Below, in pieces: positions 8,636-17,010 of a DNA stretch of 64,000 nt. Source of the DNA: an uncultured Thiohalocapsa sp. GTDB taxonomy: Bacteria; Pseudomonadota; Gammaproteobacteria; Chromatiales; Chromatiaceae. The stretch's first letter is position 1; the number at the start of each line of letters is the position of its first letter. Location: assembly GCF_913063425.1 (NCBI RefSeq), contig NZ_CAJXYK010000013.1, positions 60,810-124,809 on the forward strand, in the 5' to 3' direction. A model generated the notes under the pieces. That model worked only from the letters and a program-made list of their open reading frames with translations. It made no database searches and had not been told where the DNA came from. Made by a program: the position numbers and the translations under genes.

Positions 8636-9253
8636 ATGACCGAGCTCACGAAACGCAGTCTGTTCAATCAGCAGGCGTTGGCGCTGATGCCGCTTTGCAT
8701 CGCCCTCAATATCGCTCTCGGCGGCGTGGTCCACTTCCTGAAGCTGCCGATTTATCTGGATGCGACGGGCACCATACTCGCGACCCTGTTGCTCGGGCTG
8801 CCTGCCGGGGTCATCGTCGGCGTCGCAAGCTTCCTGCTGGCGTCCCTGGTCATCAGCCCGGTCTACGTCTTTTTTGTCGGCACGCAGGCGGCGATTGCAA
8901 TCTACATTTATCTGGTAGCCCGCTACCTGCACGGCTTGCTGAGTACCCCGCGGGCCATCGCGACCGGCATCGGTCTCGGTGTCCTGGCCGGTGTTGTGAG
9001 CGCGCCGATCATTGTGTTGGTTTTTGGTGGCGTCTCCGGCAGCGGTCGCGATCTGGTCACGGCCTTGATTGCGAGCAGCGGTCAGCAGATTCTCAATGCG
9101 GTCATGCTCTCCGGTGCGGCCAGTGAGCCGATCGATAAGACCCTGCAAGTCCTGATCGCCTTTTCGCTGCTGCGCGGCAGCCCGAAAGGACTGCTCGAAC
9201 GCTTCCGCAACCCGTGGTTGGTCGGCAATGGCTTCCTCAAAGCGCCGGGCTGA
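8636..9253 (+). CDS. ECF transporter substrate-binding (S) component
   Basis: A 205-residue integral membrane protein with about six hydrophobic helices. Its layout (ALNIALGG, then LPIYLDATGTILATLLLGLP, then VGVASFLLASLVISPVYVFF) follows the S components of energy-coupling-factor transporters, in which the LPIYLD-x-GT segment leads into the substrate site. It would capture a vitamin-like substrate and pass it to the T and A subunits encoded immediately downstream. The substrate cannot be assigned by eye, and no riboswitch was found upstream to help. Its stop lies 26 bases inside the next gene. Confidence 0.72.
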   Translation: MTELTKRSLFNQQALALMPLCIALNIALGGVVHFLKLPIYLDATGTILATLLLGLPAGVIVGVASFLLASLVISPVYVFFVGTQAAIAIYIYLVARYLHGLLSTPRAIATGIGLGVLAGVVSAPIIVLVFGGVSGSGRDLVTALIASSGQQILNAVMLSGAASEPIDKTLQVLIAFSLLRGSPKGLLERFRNPWLVGNGFLKAPG

Positions 9254-9962
9254 CGATCACATTCCCGAGCCTTGGGCTCGCGGAACTGCGACGCTGGTCG
9301 CAGTCATTGGAGTGTTCGTTTGTACCGATCCGACTGCGCTGATGTTGTTCTGGATCGGCCTGCTGTTGCTGCTGTACCTGGTCGGCATACTGTCACTGCA
9401 TCTGCATTTCCTATTGTTTGTCTGGGTGCCCTTGTGTCTGGGATTGCTCTTGGTTTGGGGCGTCGCGATCCCAGCGGGCAACAGTGCGGGATTCGGGCTC
9501 GGGAGCGCGGAAGCCTATCGGACTGCGCTGATTGCGCTGCGCATCGGAGCGTTTGCCGCACTCCTGCAGCTGTGCTTCGTGCCGCTCTTGCACCGTTCCG
9601 AGCTTGTTGTGACACTGACGGCTTGGGGTCTGAGGGGTAGTGCCCTCGTTCTCGCCGTCGCCTCAATGACGCTGATCGACGACCTGCGGTATCGGGTGGA
9701 TCAGGTAATGTCAGCCCGCATCGCCCGCGGACTGGCTGCGCGTAATACCCTGAGTCGCGTTCTGCAACTGCCCGCAATGTTGCGCCCTCTGCTGGTGTTC
9801 GTGCTGACTAGCGCCGTACGCCGTAGCGAGCTCTGGACACACCGGGGACTGGAACGTCGACTAGCGCAGATTCCGGTGGAGAATGGCTTCGGCTCGCGCT
9901 CGGTCTCCGTCCTGATATTGGCCGGGGCAATCGCTTGGCTTGCTGCCTCGCTTCTCCTTTGA
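9228..9962 (+). CDS. ECF transporter transmembrane (T) component
   Basis: A 244-residue membrane protein of the EcfT family, the scaffold between S component and ATPase. Hydrophobic helices occupy about residues 20-160. The cytoplasmic coupling region contains DDLRYRVDQVMSARIARGLA, where the ARG triplet corresponds to the Ala-Arg-Gly coupling motif of EcfT proteins. A final helix (SVLILAGAIAWLAASLLL) ends the protein. It overlaps the S gene by 26 bases and precedes the ATPase gene by 10 bases, as expected for translational coupling. Confidence 0.75.
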   Translation: MASSKRRADDHIPEPWARGTATLVAVIGVFVCTDPTALMLFWIGLLLLLYLVGILSLHLHFLLFVWVPLCLGLLLVWGVAIPAGNSAGFGLGSAEAYRTALIALRIGAFAALLQLCFVPLLHRSELVVTLTAWGLRGSALVLAVASMTLIDDLRYRVDQVMSARIARGLAARNTLSRVLQLPAMLRPLLVFVLTSAVRRSELWTHRGLERRLAQIPVENGFGSRSVSVLILAGAIAWLAASLLL

Positions 9963-9972
9963 ATCAACGCCC

Positions 9973-11214
9973 ATGTCCGAATCCTACGCCCCAGCGCCAA
10001 TCCTGCTTGAGGGCCCCAATTTCAGCGGGCGGACCGCCCATCTTCGAGGTTTTGTAGGGCTGCCGCCGGTTTCGGGCGGAGAGCTGACTCAGGGTTTGTC
10101 TGGCGGCGCCTTTGTTGCTCAGGACAGTCAGAACTTCATCTCCGGTCTTGCAACCACCGGCCACCTGGAATTGCTGTTGCACGGGCTAGAGCAGTGCCCG
10201 TTTCGGGAGGACATCGAACGGCTGACCGTCCAGCTGAGGCTCCGCGAGTGCCTCGATCGGAACCCGTTTACACTCTCTGGGGGAGAACAGGCGATGCTGA
10301 CCGTCCTGTCTGCAGCGGCGATGACGCCGCGGCGCCTTGCGCTGGACGGGGTTCTGGAACAGTTGAGCGATGCCTCGCGCGAGGTCATGCTGGACCTCAT
10401 CGGCGGCCCTTTGGCGACAGTTTGCGCGACTCGTCTGGCCGACAATCGCCTGACGCACTTTCCGGGGCTCTTGGAGCGATTCTCGTTGCGACCCCCGGGC
10501 GCCGTGCCGGCGCTCCGTCCTGACACCCCCTGGCCGGGCAGGACGACTGGGAAGGTACTGACCCTTGCCGGTATCCGCTTCGCCTATCGTAGGGGTCAGG
10601 CGGTGCTGGACGGCATCGACTTTCGGCTCCAACCAGGGCGCGTCTATGTGCTGCATGGCGCAAACGGCGCGGGCAAGAGCACGCTGTCGAAGGTTCTGTG
10701 CGGCATCCTAAGGCCTCGCTCGGGCGAGCTCCTGACTGCCACTGGACAGCGAGTGCAGCCGTGGCGCGAACCGGCTGGGTTGTTTGCCTATCACTTTCAG
10801 AATCCGGATTTGCAGCTGTTCCACACGAGGGTCCGTGACGAATTGGGGCTGGTGGGCGAACCGTCCGACGGGGGAACTTTCCACCTCGTCCATGGCTTTG
10901 GATTGGAGTCCGTGCTCGACGAGCACCCCTTAGACCTGCCCTACGTTTTGCGCAAGCGTGTTGCGATGGCGGCGACGCTCGCCATGTTCCGGCCTTGGAC
11001 CATCCTGGACGAGCCGACCCTGGGGCAAGACGATGCCAACTGCCTCGCCCTCGCCGCATTTTTGCGGCGCGCGGCTAAGGCCGGTGCCGGCATCATCGTA
11101 ATCAGCCATTCCCGTTGGTTCAGCGCGCAACTGGACGCGGAGCACATCCTGCTGCGAGGGGGGCGTCTCGAAGCTGTGGTCCCAACGGAGATCAGCGCGG
11201 AGAAGAGAGTTTGA
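9973..11214 (+). CDS. ECF transporter ATPase with two fused, asymmetric half-domains
   Basis: About 413 residues with two ABC ATPase halves. The N-terminal half has a degenerate P-loop (EGPNFSGRT, Lys replaced by Arg) and a weak Walker B (LALDGV), but a perfect signature (LSGGEQ, about residue 100). The C-terminal half has a good P-loop (GANGAGKST, about residue 228), Q-loop (FQNPDLQLF), Walker B (TILDEP) and His switch (SHS), but its signature is lost (DLPYVLRKRVA where ELSGGQKRRVA is usual). One composite catalytic site therefore remains. The start at 9973 follows the T gene by 10 bases; the stop overlaps the next start as TTGA. Confidence 0.85.
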   Translation: MSESYAPAPILLEGPNFSGRTAHLRGFVGLPPVSGGELTQGLSGGAFVAQDSQNFISGLATTGHLELLLHGLEQCPFREDIERLTVQLRLRECLDRNPFTLSGGEQAMLTVLSAAAMTPRRLALDGVLEQLSDASREVMLDLIGGPLATVCATRLADNRLTHFPGLLERFSLRPPGAVPALRPDTPWPGRTTGKVLTLAGIRFAYRRGQAVLDGIDFRLQPGRVYVLHGANGAGKSTLSKVLCGILRPRSGELLTATGQRVQPWREPAGLFAYHFQNPDLQLFHTRVRDELGLVGEPSDGGTFHLVHGFGLESVLDEHPLDLPYVLRKRVAMAATLAMFRPWTILDEPTLGQDDANCLALAAFLRRAAKAGAGIIVISHSRWFSAQLDAEHILLRGGRLEAVVPTEISAEKRV

Positions 11215-14015
11215 ACCAACAGGTAGAGCCAGCAGACTCGCCGCCAACCTGGGAGCGCGTTGCGTGGCGGGACGGTGAGCAGTCAGCCCGAGACCGACTG
11301 AGGGAGCTTCATCAGAGCTTTCCGACAAAGGATGGCGTTGTGCTTCACTTGGCCGCGGCAATCGAGCAGCTGCACCGGCAGATTGACCGCATCTATCTTT
11401 TCTGTGCCGAGTACGCCGCAGACATGGAAGTCGTCCGTGAGGGGCGTTTTCGCGTCCCTGAGGATGGTCTTGTCGTCCATGAGGGTAGTTGCTCAAAAAA
11501 AAGAGAACTGAGCGAGCTCGGGCTCAGTTACGCGCCTGTCCCCCTGGGTATCGTGCTGAGCGGGAGTCTCTTGATCACTGAGGACGACAAAGATGTGCGT
11601 CGGCTTCGCCCCGGTTATCTGATCGGCCTTTATGAAACATGCGCATGGCTTGCGCATAGAGGAGCCAGGGAAGGCGGCAGAGCGATACAAAGCAAACGCG
11701 TCGGACGTTGGTCGGTCAGGGCGCAGACCGAAACCAAAATCCTGTTCTTACCCGAGCAGATTTTTCCGCTGCGGCGGTCTCTATCCCAAAATAAAAATAG
11801 CTTCTCGACCGACGAGCCAGCGCACCGGCACGAAGAAAAGATGTTCGACAACTTGATGAAGGATCTCAAAGATGCGTTGCTCGAGACGGCACGGGACACG
11901 CTCAACCCTCAGCCGGTGTCTGAACTGCCGCTGCTGGACAACGTGGTCAGAGAGCTGGACTGGCCGGAATGCCCCGACATGGCCATCGTCTGCCGCCTGC
12001 ACCTGCTTCCCAGTGCCGTGAGCCTCCTGAAGCATCTGGCGAATTTGGTTGGTCCAGCGAACCTGTTCGTCCTGGAGAAGGCCTACTCCACGGTACCCTG
12101 GGTGCGCGCAGAATGCGAGGCGATGCTCAAGCAGAATCTCGTGCGAGAGGGTGTGCAGGTCGGTACGCGTTACGAAGAATCAGCGCGCCGTTCCGTTGAT
12201 CGGCTTTGGGATCGTGTACGGTTGGCGACACATGAGCAGCCGGGCCTGTCTGCGGAAGGGAATGCTGGGTTGCCGAATGTCACAGGGCGATATTATCGGC
12301 GGTTGGTAGTCCTCGACGACGGTGGCGAGCTCATCTCCGCGGTTCCGGATTCGGGTTTTGAGGATACCCTGGTCACCGCAGTAGAACAGACCTCCTCCGG
12401 CATCTGGCGACTAGACCGTGCCCGCTGGTACCCGCGGACTGTGGATGTCGCTTACAGTGCCGCGAAGCAGGTCGCGGAATCCCCGGTCATCGCGCGTGCG
12501 GTATTCGACAAGCTCGCAGGCCTAGGCGTGCTGAAGCCAGGCCCCATCGGCCTCCTTGGCCTTGGTCGCGTCGGGCACAGTCTGGCGCGCCTGTTCATAG
12601 AGAAAGGCTATCAGGTGCTCGGTTTTGATCCGGATCCGCATCGTCGAATCGGCCATGCGCCGAGCGCACTCCATGTTATACAAGCCTCCGACCTAATCAT
12701 CGGCTGCAGCGGGCAGGACCCTTTGGCGGCGCTCGACTGGCAGGTCGTCCATGGCGAGCGCACGCTGGTCAGCGCATCCTCGCGGGACGACGAGTTCCGC
12801 TCGGTGCTGCACCATGTCTGCGACGCGCGGGACGACCCCTTTGCCCCAATCACCGTTCGTCCGCACGCCGGGTTGAAGCTGCGGGTCCTGAACGGTGGCT
12901 TCCCGATCAATTTTGACCGTGAGCGGGAGTGGGAGCCCGCGCACGCCATCCAACTCACACGCGCCCTGCTTTATACCGGTGTGGTCCAGGCATTGCTTCA
13001 AAACCCCTGTGATGACCATCGGGCGCTTGCAAACACAAGGGTGATGTTGGATCCCCATGCCCAACGCCGAATCGTGCGGGCTTGGCTGCGATTGCAGCCG
13101 GAGTATGAGGCAATTAAAGCCTTACCCCGTTATCGCGCGAATGCCGACTGGTGGCGGGAACATTCGTGTGGAGTGTATCAGCCAGAGATCCGGCTGCTCC
13201 ACAGTTCCGAATATCGTCTCCACTGGACGACAAGGCAATTCATCGTTCAGATGCGCACACACGTGCGCCCTTACGTAATTGACGCTCGACCGCATACCGG
13301 TCCGGACGCCGAAAAGGGCTGCGACATCCGCTTTGAGCTGCAGCAGGCGGCTGATGACCGAGACGCCGGTTCCACTGATGGCTGGATGCCACTTAAGGGT
13401 ACGCAAGAAGACCCGCGCTCGTCTGATTGGAAATTCGTTGTCTTTCCGGGCGTTTGGTCTCCATTGTATGACCGGTCGTCATTTTTTCATGTTCAGCATT
13501 TACCTGAGGTCCGTGGCCGGTCTTTCCTTGAAGTTGGTTGCGGCTGTGGGGTAATCTCTGTTGCGGCGGCGCTTGCAGGTGCCAGGCGCGTTGTGGCCGT
13601 CGACATCAATGATTGCGCGCTCAAGAATACGCGCGAAAATTTCCAGAAACATGGTTTCAGTGAAGGGGAGTTTGTTCTGGAACGGTCGGATATCTTTGAC
13701 ACGCTTACGCAACACTTCCGCCCACAGCTTGGTTTTGATGTGATTCTGTATAATTCCCCATATCACGGTAGTGTACCCCAGGATCTACTTGAATCCTCCG
13801 CAGCGGATGCGGATTACGACGGATTGGCTCGGTTCCTCGCGCAGGCCCGAGATTGGCTCGCCCCGGAGGGTGTAGTTGTTCTAGGCGCATCGACCACCGG
13901 TGACGAAGATTTGGTGCTACTTGTAGTAGAACGTGGTTGGAAAATTCAGAAGGCCGTGCACAGTGTCTGGCGCGAAGGCTATGATTCGAAGATCTATTTT
14001 CTTAGGCCGAAATAG
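11211..14015 (+). CDS. Three-part fusion: cNMP-binding-like, SAHH-like NAD domain, class I methyltransferase
   Basis: A 934-residue protein. Residues about 110-190 resemble a cyclic-nucleotide-binding or related jelly-roll domain (GIVLSGSLLITEDD, then RLRPGYLIGLYE). The middle (about 260-570) resembles adenosylhomocysteinase: LDDGGELI, VEQTSSGIWRL and a Rossmann loop GLLGLGRVGHSLARLF near residue 447. The C-terminus (about 740-934) is a methyltransferase with LEVGCGCGVISVAAALAG and VVAVDIND, plus NSPYHG in place of the NPPY catalytic motif. The TTG start at 11211 overlaps the ATPase stop (TTGA) and has a purine-rich ribosome site; the frame further upstream merely shadows the ATPase gene. The role is unknown; a link between substrate uptake, NAD and methylation is inferred. 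Confidence 0.75.
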   Translation: MNQQVEPADSPPTWERVAWRDGEQSARDRLRELHQSFPTKDGVVLHLAAAIEQLHRQIDRIYLFCAEYAADMEVVREGRFRVPEDGLVVHEGSCSKKRELSELGLSYAPVPLGIVLSGSLLITEDDKDVRRLRPGYLIGLYETCAWLAHRGAREGGRAIQSKRVGRWSVRAQTETKILFLPEQIFPLRRSLSQNKNSFSTDEPAHRHEEKMFDNLMKDLKDALLETARDTLNPQPVSELPLLDNVVRELDWPECPDMAIVCRLHLLPSAVSLLKHLANLVGPANLFVLEKAYSTVPWVRAECEAMLKQNLVREGVQVGTRYEESARRSVDRLWDRVRLATHEQPGLSAEGNAGLPNVTGRYYRRLVVLDDGGELISAVPDSGFEDTLVTAVEQTSSGIWRLDRARWYPRTVDVAYSAAKQVAESPVIARAVFDKLAGLGVLKPGPIGLLGLGRVGHSLARLFIEKGYQVLGFDPDPHRRIGHAPSALHVIQASDLIIGCSGQDPLAALDWQVVHGERTLVSASSRDDEFRSVLHHVCDARDDPFAPITVRPHAGLKLRVLNGGFPINFDREREWEPAHAIQLTRALLYTGVVQALLQNPCDDHRALANTRVMLDPHAQRRIVRAWLRLQPEYEAIKALPRYRANADWWREHSCGVYQPEIRLLHSSEYRLHWTTRQFIVQMRTHVRPYVIDARPHTGPDAEKGCDIRFELQQAADDRDAGSTDGWMPLKGTQEDPRSSDWKFVVFPGVWSPLYDRSSFFHVQHLPEVRGRSFLEVGCGCGVISVAAALAGARRVVAVDINDCALKNTRENFQKHGFSEGEFVLERSDIFDTLTQHFRPQLGFDVILYNSPYHGSVPQDLLESSAADADYDGLARFLAQARDWLAPEGVVVLGASTTGDEDLVLLVVERGWKIQKAVHSVWREGYDSKIYFLRPK

Positions 14016-14071
14016 TGTTTGCTGTTTTGTGCACAAGCCGTGAACGCTCTGTAGCCGAGTACGTACGAGGT

Positions 14072-15990
14072 AGGCTGTTCAATTTCCCACAGAGAAGCCG
14101 CGAAGTGTTCATGCAGTTTTCATGTCGGGCCTTAGGGCGCGCCGTCGGCGTGCCAGCATCGAAGGCCCGAGGTGGGTCTGGACCCACTGCTCGACATCAA
14201 CGCTGCGCACCGATGCCATCGCCTCGCGGATGACTGGAGCGGTGAGCTCCGAGAGGAACGCGGGGATCAGCAGCACCAGCCGACCGACCTCCTTGAGCGG
14301 GCCGCGAGCGCTGAAGGTCTTGTAGTGGCCGAAGACCGATTCGATGATGTCGGAGGACGCCAGCCAGGTGACGTCGGCGGGCAGCTTGGTGGCTTCCTGT
14401 TCGACGTGCCGCAGCACCCGCGTGCGGAAGTCGGCCACCGCAGCGGCGAGCGGTTCTTGCGCGTCCAACACCGAATGCAGCGCCTCCGGTGTCGTGCGCG
14501 AGAGCCCGTCGGTTTTCAGGAGCGTCTGAACGGTCTTGGACACGGCCATCGTCTGCGTCCACTCCGGCAAGACCTCGCGGTATGCCAACACCCAGTCGAA
14601 GGCTTCGAGAAAGCGCGCATAGCCGCGATCGGCCAAGCGCCAGAAGGCGTCATCGCGCGCATCCGGCGCCGCGGCGCCGTGCGCGCGCAACACCTCGCAC
14701 AAAGCCGCGCGCGTCTCGCAGCGCTGTCCGATCAGCACGCGCAGGGGCTCGATGCGGCGCTGGCCCTGCACCGCGCGCAGGTACGCCCAAGCGTCGGCGC
14801 TGAACACGCACGCCCGCCCGATGAGGCTGAAATCGCCCTGGTCGTGATAGCCGAGCAGGCGCTGCGCCCAGTCGATATGGGCGTCGATCGCCATGTAGCG
14901 CGCTTTCGTGCGCTGGCGCGGCGGCAGCAGAAACGCCAAGTCGGTCTGTTGGAAGCGGCTCAAGATGGTGCTCGAGTGTTGCAGGAACGCCTGCCAGGGC
15001 GCGTTCTCGCGCCAGTGCGCCTTCAGTTGCGTCGCCACCGCATGGGAGATGTCATAGGTCTCCACGCAGCGCGGCGCCTGCTGGCGGAACAGCGCGATGC
15101 CCTTGCGCAGATCGCTGCCATGGTCGCAGACGATCTGCACCGGCACACCCGTGCGCGCGCTCACCTGCTTGAGCACCGCCGCCACCCGCACCCCGGTACT
15201 GTTCGCCATCACCTCCACGGCCAACACCGTCATGTCGCCATGCCGGGGCGAATACCCGGTCGCGCGCAACCGACCGGCGGGAATGCCCAGTACCACCAGA
15301 CACTTCATCGCGCCCAAAGCCACCGTGTGGTCGATGACGAAAATCCAATCGTCGCGCCGCGGCGGCACACGCCGCAACACGCCCAAGCCCAACCGACAGC
15401 ACCAGTTCAGGACGGTGGTCGCGGCGGGAGCGCCCAGCGGCAGGTAGCCCGCCAACAGGCGCAGGACCCAACTGACCCCGCGACAACCGAAGGAGGCATG
15501 CAGATACAGCTGCAGGCTCAACTGGATCGCCTCCAGGGAATAACGATGGTTGGCGACGGGCGTCGGTACCAACACCGCAGGCGGCTCCTCGCCACCGTCC
15601 TCGTCGGCTTCACCGCCGCCGGCGTCGCGCGCCGGTGCTCGGCCCTCGGCCGACAACGCCCGCGCTTTCCAGTAGGCACGGCTGTGCTCCAAGTCGCGAA
15701 TCCGCACTTGCGCAGCACGCAGGCGCTTCTGGCGCTCCAGCGCCTTGGCTTTCCAGCCGTCTCGTGCGTGGCGAACCAGACGCAGCAGGCGCGAGACGGG
15801 GGTCTTCAACTCGTTCATGCGTGTCGGGCCTCGGGTCGGGTGCCCACCGCGCTACGCGCAGCGGGAACACAAAAGATCCAAGGATTTTCGATGCTTCTGC
15901 TGACCCCTTCAAGTCCGTTCTCGCCTTTACCTGCCAAGCACCTGTTCTGCATGAACGATTGAGGGCGGTTTCGGCGGAGATTGAACTACC
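14072..15990 (-). mobile_element. Insertion sequence, about 1.9 kb, with imperfect terminal inverted repeats
   Basis: One transposase gene is bounded by inverted repeats at 14075-14116 and 15947-15988. Aligned without gaps over 42 bases they match at 27 positions, with runs GTTCAAT near the outer end and GTTCATGCAG at the inner end. Twelve-base direct repeats flank the element. It sits between the fusion-protein gene and the methyltransferase gene of the island. Long flanking duplications of this size are known for IS4-like elements, but I could not assign the family from the ends alone. Confidence 0.8.
14109..15818 (-). CDS. DDE-type transposase
   Basis: A 569-residue transposase. A helical basic N-terminus (about 1-60) is followed by a putative DNA-binding region and a catalytic core with candidate acidic residues in DDWIFVIDHTVALGAMK, IVCDHGSDLRKGIALF and LASSDIIESVFGHYKTFS, in the D-D-E order of an RNase-H fold. 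The coding frame is intact. The gene is read opposite to the island genes around it. The start MNELKTP has no competitor in frame. The family is uncertain; IS-NCY-like or IS4-like are possible. Confidence 0.82.
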   Translation of the reverse strand: MNELKTPVSRLLRLVRHARDGWKAKALERQKRLRAAQVRIRDLEHSRAYWKARALSAEGRAPARDAGGGEADEDGGEEPPAVLVPTPVANHRYSLEAIQLSLQLYLHASFGCRGVSWVLRLLAGYLPLGAPAATTVLNWCCRLGLGVLRRVPPRRDDWIFVIDHTVALGAMKCLVVLGIPAGRLRATGYSPRHGDMTVLAVEVMANSTGVRVAAVLKQVSARTGVPVQIVCDHGSDLRKGIALFRQQAPRCVETYDISHAVATQLKAHWRENAPWQAFLQHSSTILSRFQQTDLAFLLPPRQRTKARYMAIDAHIDWAQRLLGYHDQGDFSLIGRACVFSADAWAYLRAVQGQRRIEPLRVLIGQRCETRAALCEVLRAHGAAAPDARDDAFWRLADRGYARFLEAFDWVLAYREVLPEWTQTMAVSKTVQTLLKTDGLSRTTPEALHSVLDAQEPLAAAVADFRTRVLRHVEQEATKLPADVTWLASSDIIESVFGHYKTFSARGPLKEVGRLVLLIPAFLSELTAPVIREAMASVRSVDVEQWVQTHLGPSMLARRRRALRPDMKTA

Positions 15991-16009
15991 TACGTACGAG
16001 GTCAGCGGC

Positions 16010-16714
16010 ATGAATGACTGTGTGTGTGAGTGGGACCTGGTTGCGGATGATTGGGAGTTGAAAGTCGGTGATGAAGGAGACATCACCCGAAAGGTAGCGA
16101 TTACTCCGACGGTGTTTTCCGTTCTGAACGGTAAGCTTCCGAGCGGTGCCAGGGTGCTCGATCTGGGATGAGGCAATGGGTTTCTCACGAAAGCGTTGCT
16201 CGAAAACGGGTACGACGCGGTTGGCTGCGATGCGTCCAAGGCCATGGCGGCATATGCAGGCAAACGGGTTGGTACTGGGCGGGTTGCGGTTGAAGATATA
16301 AAAAACCTCGATCCGTCGCACGGGCCCTTCGAGTGCGTTGTCACCGTTCACGCGCTTAATTCTCTCTCCGATTTGGATGGAGCGCTCCGTAGTATGGCCT
16401 CCGTATTAGGTCGGAACGGTTGGCTGATCGCCGTAATCCCTCACCCTTGCTTTTACTACCGTTTTCTGGGCTATGCCGAGCGCTATGCTGAGCATGTTTC
16501 GGTTGAAGTCAGACTCGCCGGTGTGTCGCGCCCGGTCACAGAATATCTTCGTCCTCTCGCGAGCTATTTCGCCGCATTTAACAAAGCTGGATTTCGGTTT
16601 GCGGGGTTTCTTGAGCCCGTGGTTCCACAGCAATTTCAAGAATACTTTATGATGCGCAAACCCAGCAGTGCGCCAAGCGTGCCGGTTGCGTACTTTGTAG
16701 CACAGTCGCAATAG
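16010..16714 (+). pseudogene. Class I SAM methyltransferase with in-frame TGA in motif I
   Basis: Read through the TGA at 16169-16171, this encodes about 234 residues of a class I methyltransferase. It starts MNDCVCEWDLVADDWELKVG, has motif I as VLDLG-TGA-GNGFLTKALLENG, then VGCDASKAMAAYA and HALNSLSDLDGAL, and ends VAYFVAQSQ. The stop falls exactly where Cys stands in DLGCGNG. The rest of the frame is clean to 16714. A GAGGT ribosome site stands 7 bases before the ATG. Either a point mutation has killed the gene or the TGA is read as selenocysteine. It is separated from its presumed operon by the insertion sequence. Confidence 0.7.
16172..16200 (+). other. Stem-loop directly after the in-frame TGA
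   Basis: GGCAATG (16172-16178) can pair over 7 positions, two of them G-U, with CGTTGCT (16194-16200). Inside, TTTC pairs with GAAA around a TCAC loop. The position is that of a bacterial SECIS, but the loop starts only 13 bases after the TGA and lacks G in its first two positions, so it fits the known consensus poorly. Confidence 0.35.
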
Positions 16715-17010
16715 CTCAGGTTGTATGCGCCCGCTTGCTAAATGGTTGCCAACATTGGGGGGCAGTGCCGAGGTTTTTCCAGGAAAAGCCGCGCGTGATC
16801 TGTGGGCGCGGAGGAAAGAGGCTAAGCGAACGCCGTATGGGTTGGTCGGCAGTCCGGCATAGTTGGGAAGCAGCAAATATGCCGAAGCGGTGGAGCGCGA
16901 GGAACATCCGACATGAATGCAGGCGGGCGCAGAAAGCAGAGAGGGTCAATCGTGCGGTCTGCGGTGCGCGATGCGCGTTGTCGGCGGACTGCCGCGTCAT
17001 CGTGTGCGGA

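Larger units (their letters stand above)
14060..16002. repeat. 12-base direct repeats flanking the insertion sequence
   Basis: TACGTACGAGGT occurs at 14060-14071 and again at 15991-16002, immediately outside the transposon ends. This is the pattern of a target-site duplication. The right copy includes the GAGGT that serves as ribosome-binding site for the downstream methyltransferase gene. Confidence 0.75.

Noticed and set aside
14172..15962. A 596-codon open frame on the plus strand
   Set aside because: It mirrors the transposase gene; the minus-strand frame has clear transposase motifs and lies between the terminal repeats.
15635..16171. Complete short gene ending at the TGA
   Set aside because: The part before 16010 lies inside the insertion sequence, and the methyltransferase fold continues in the same frame after the TGA.
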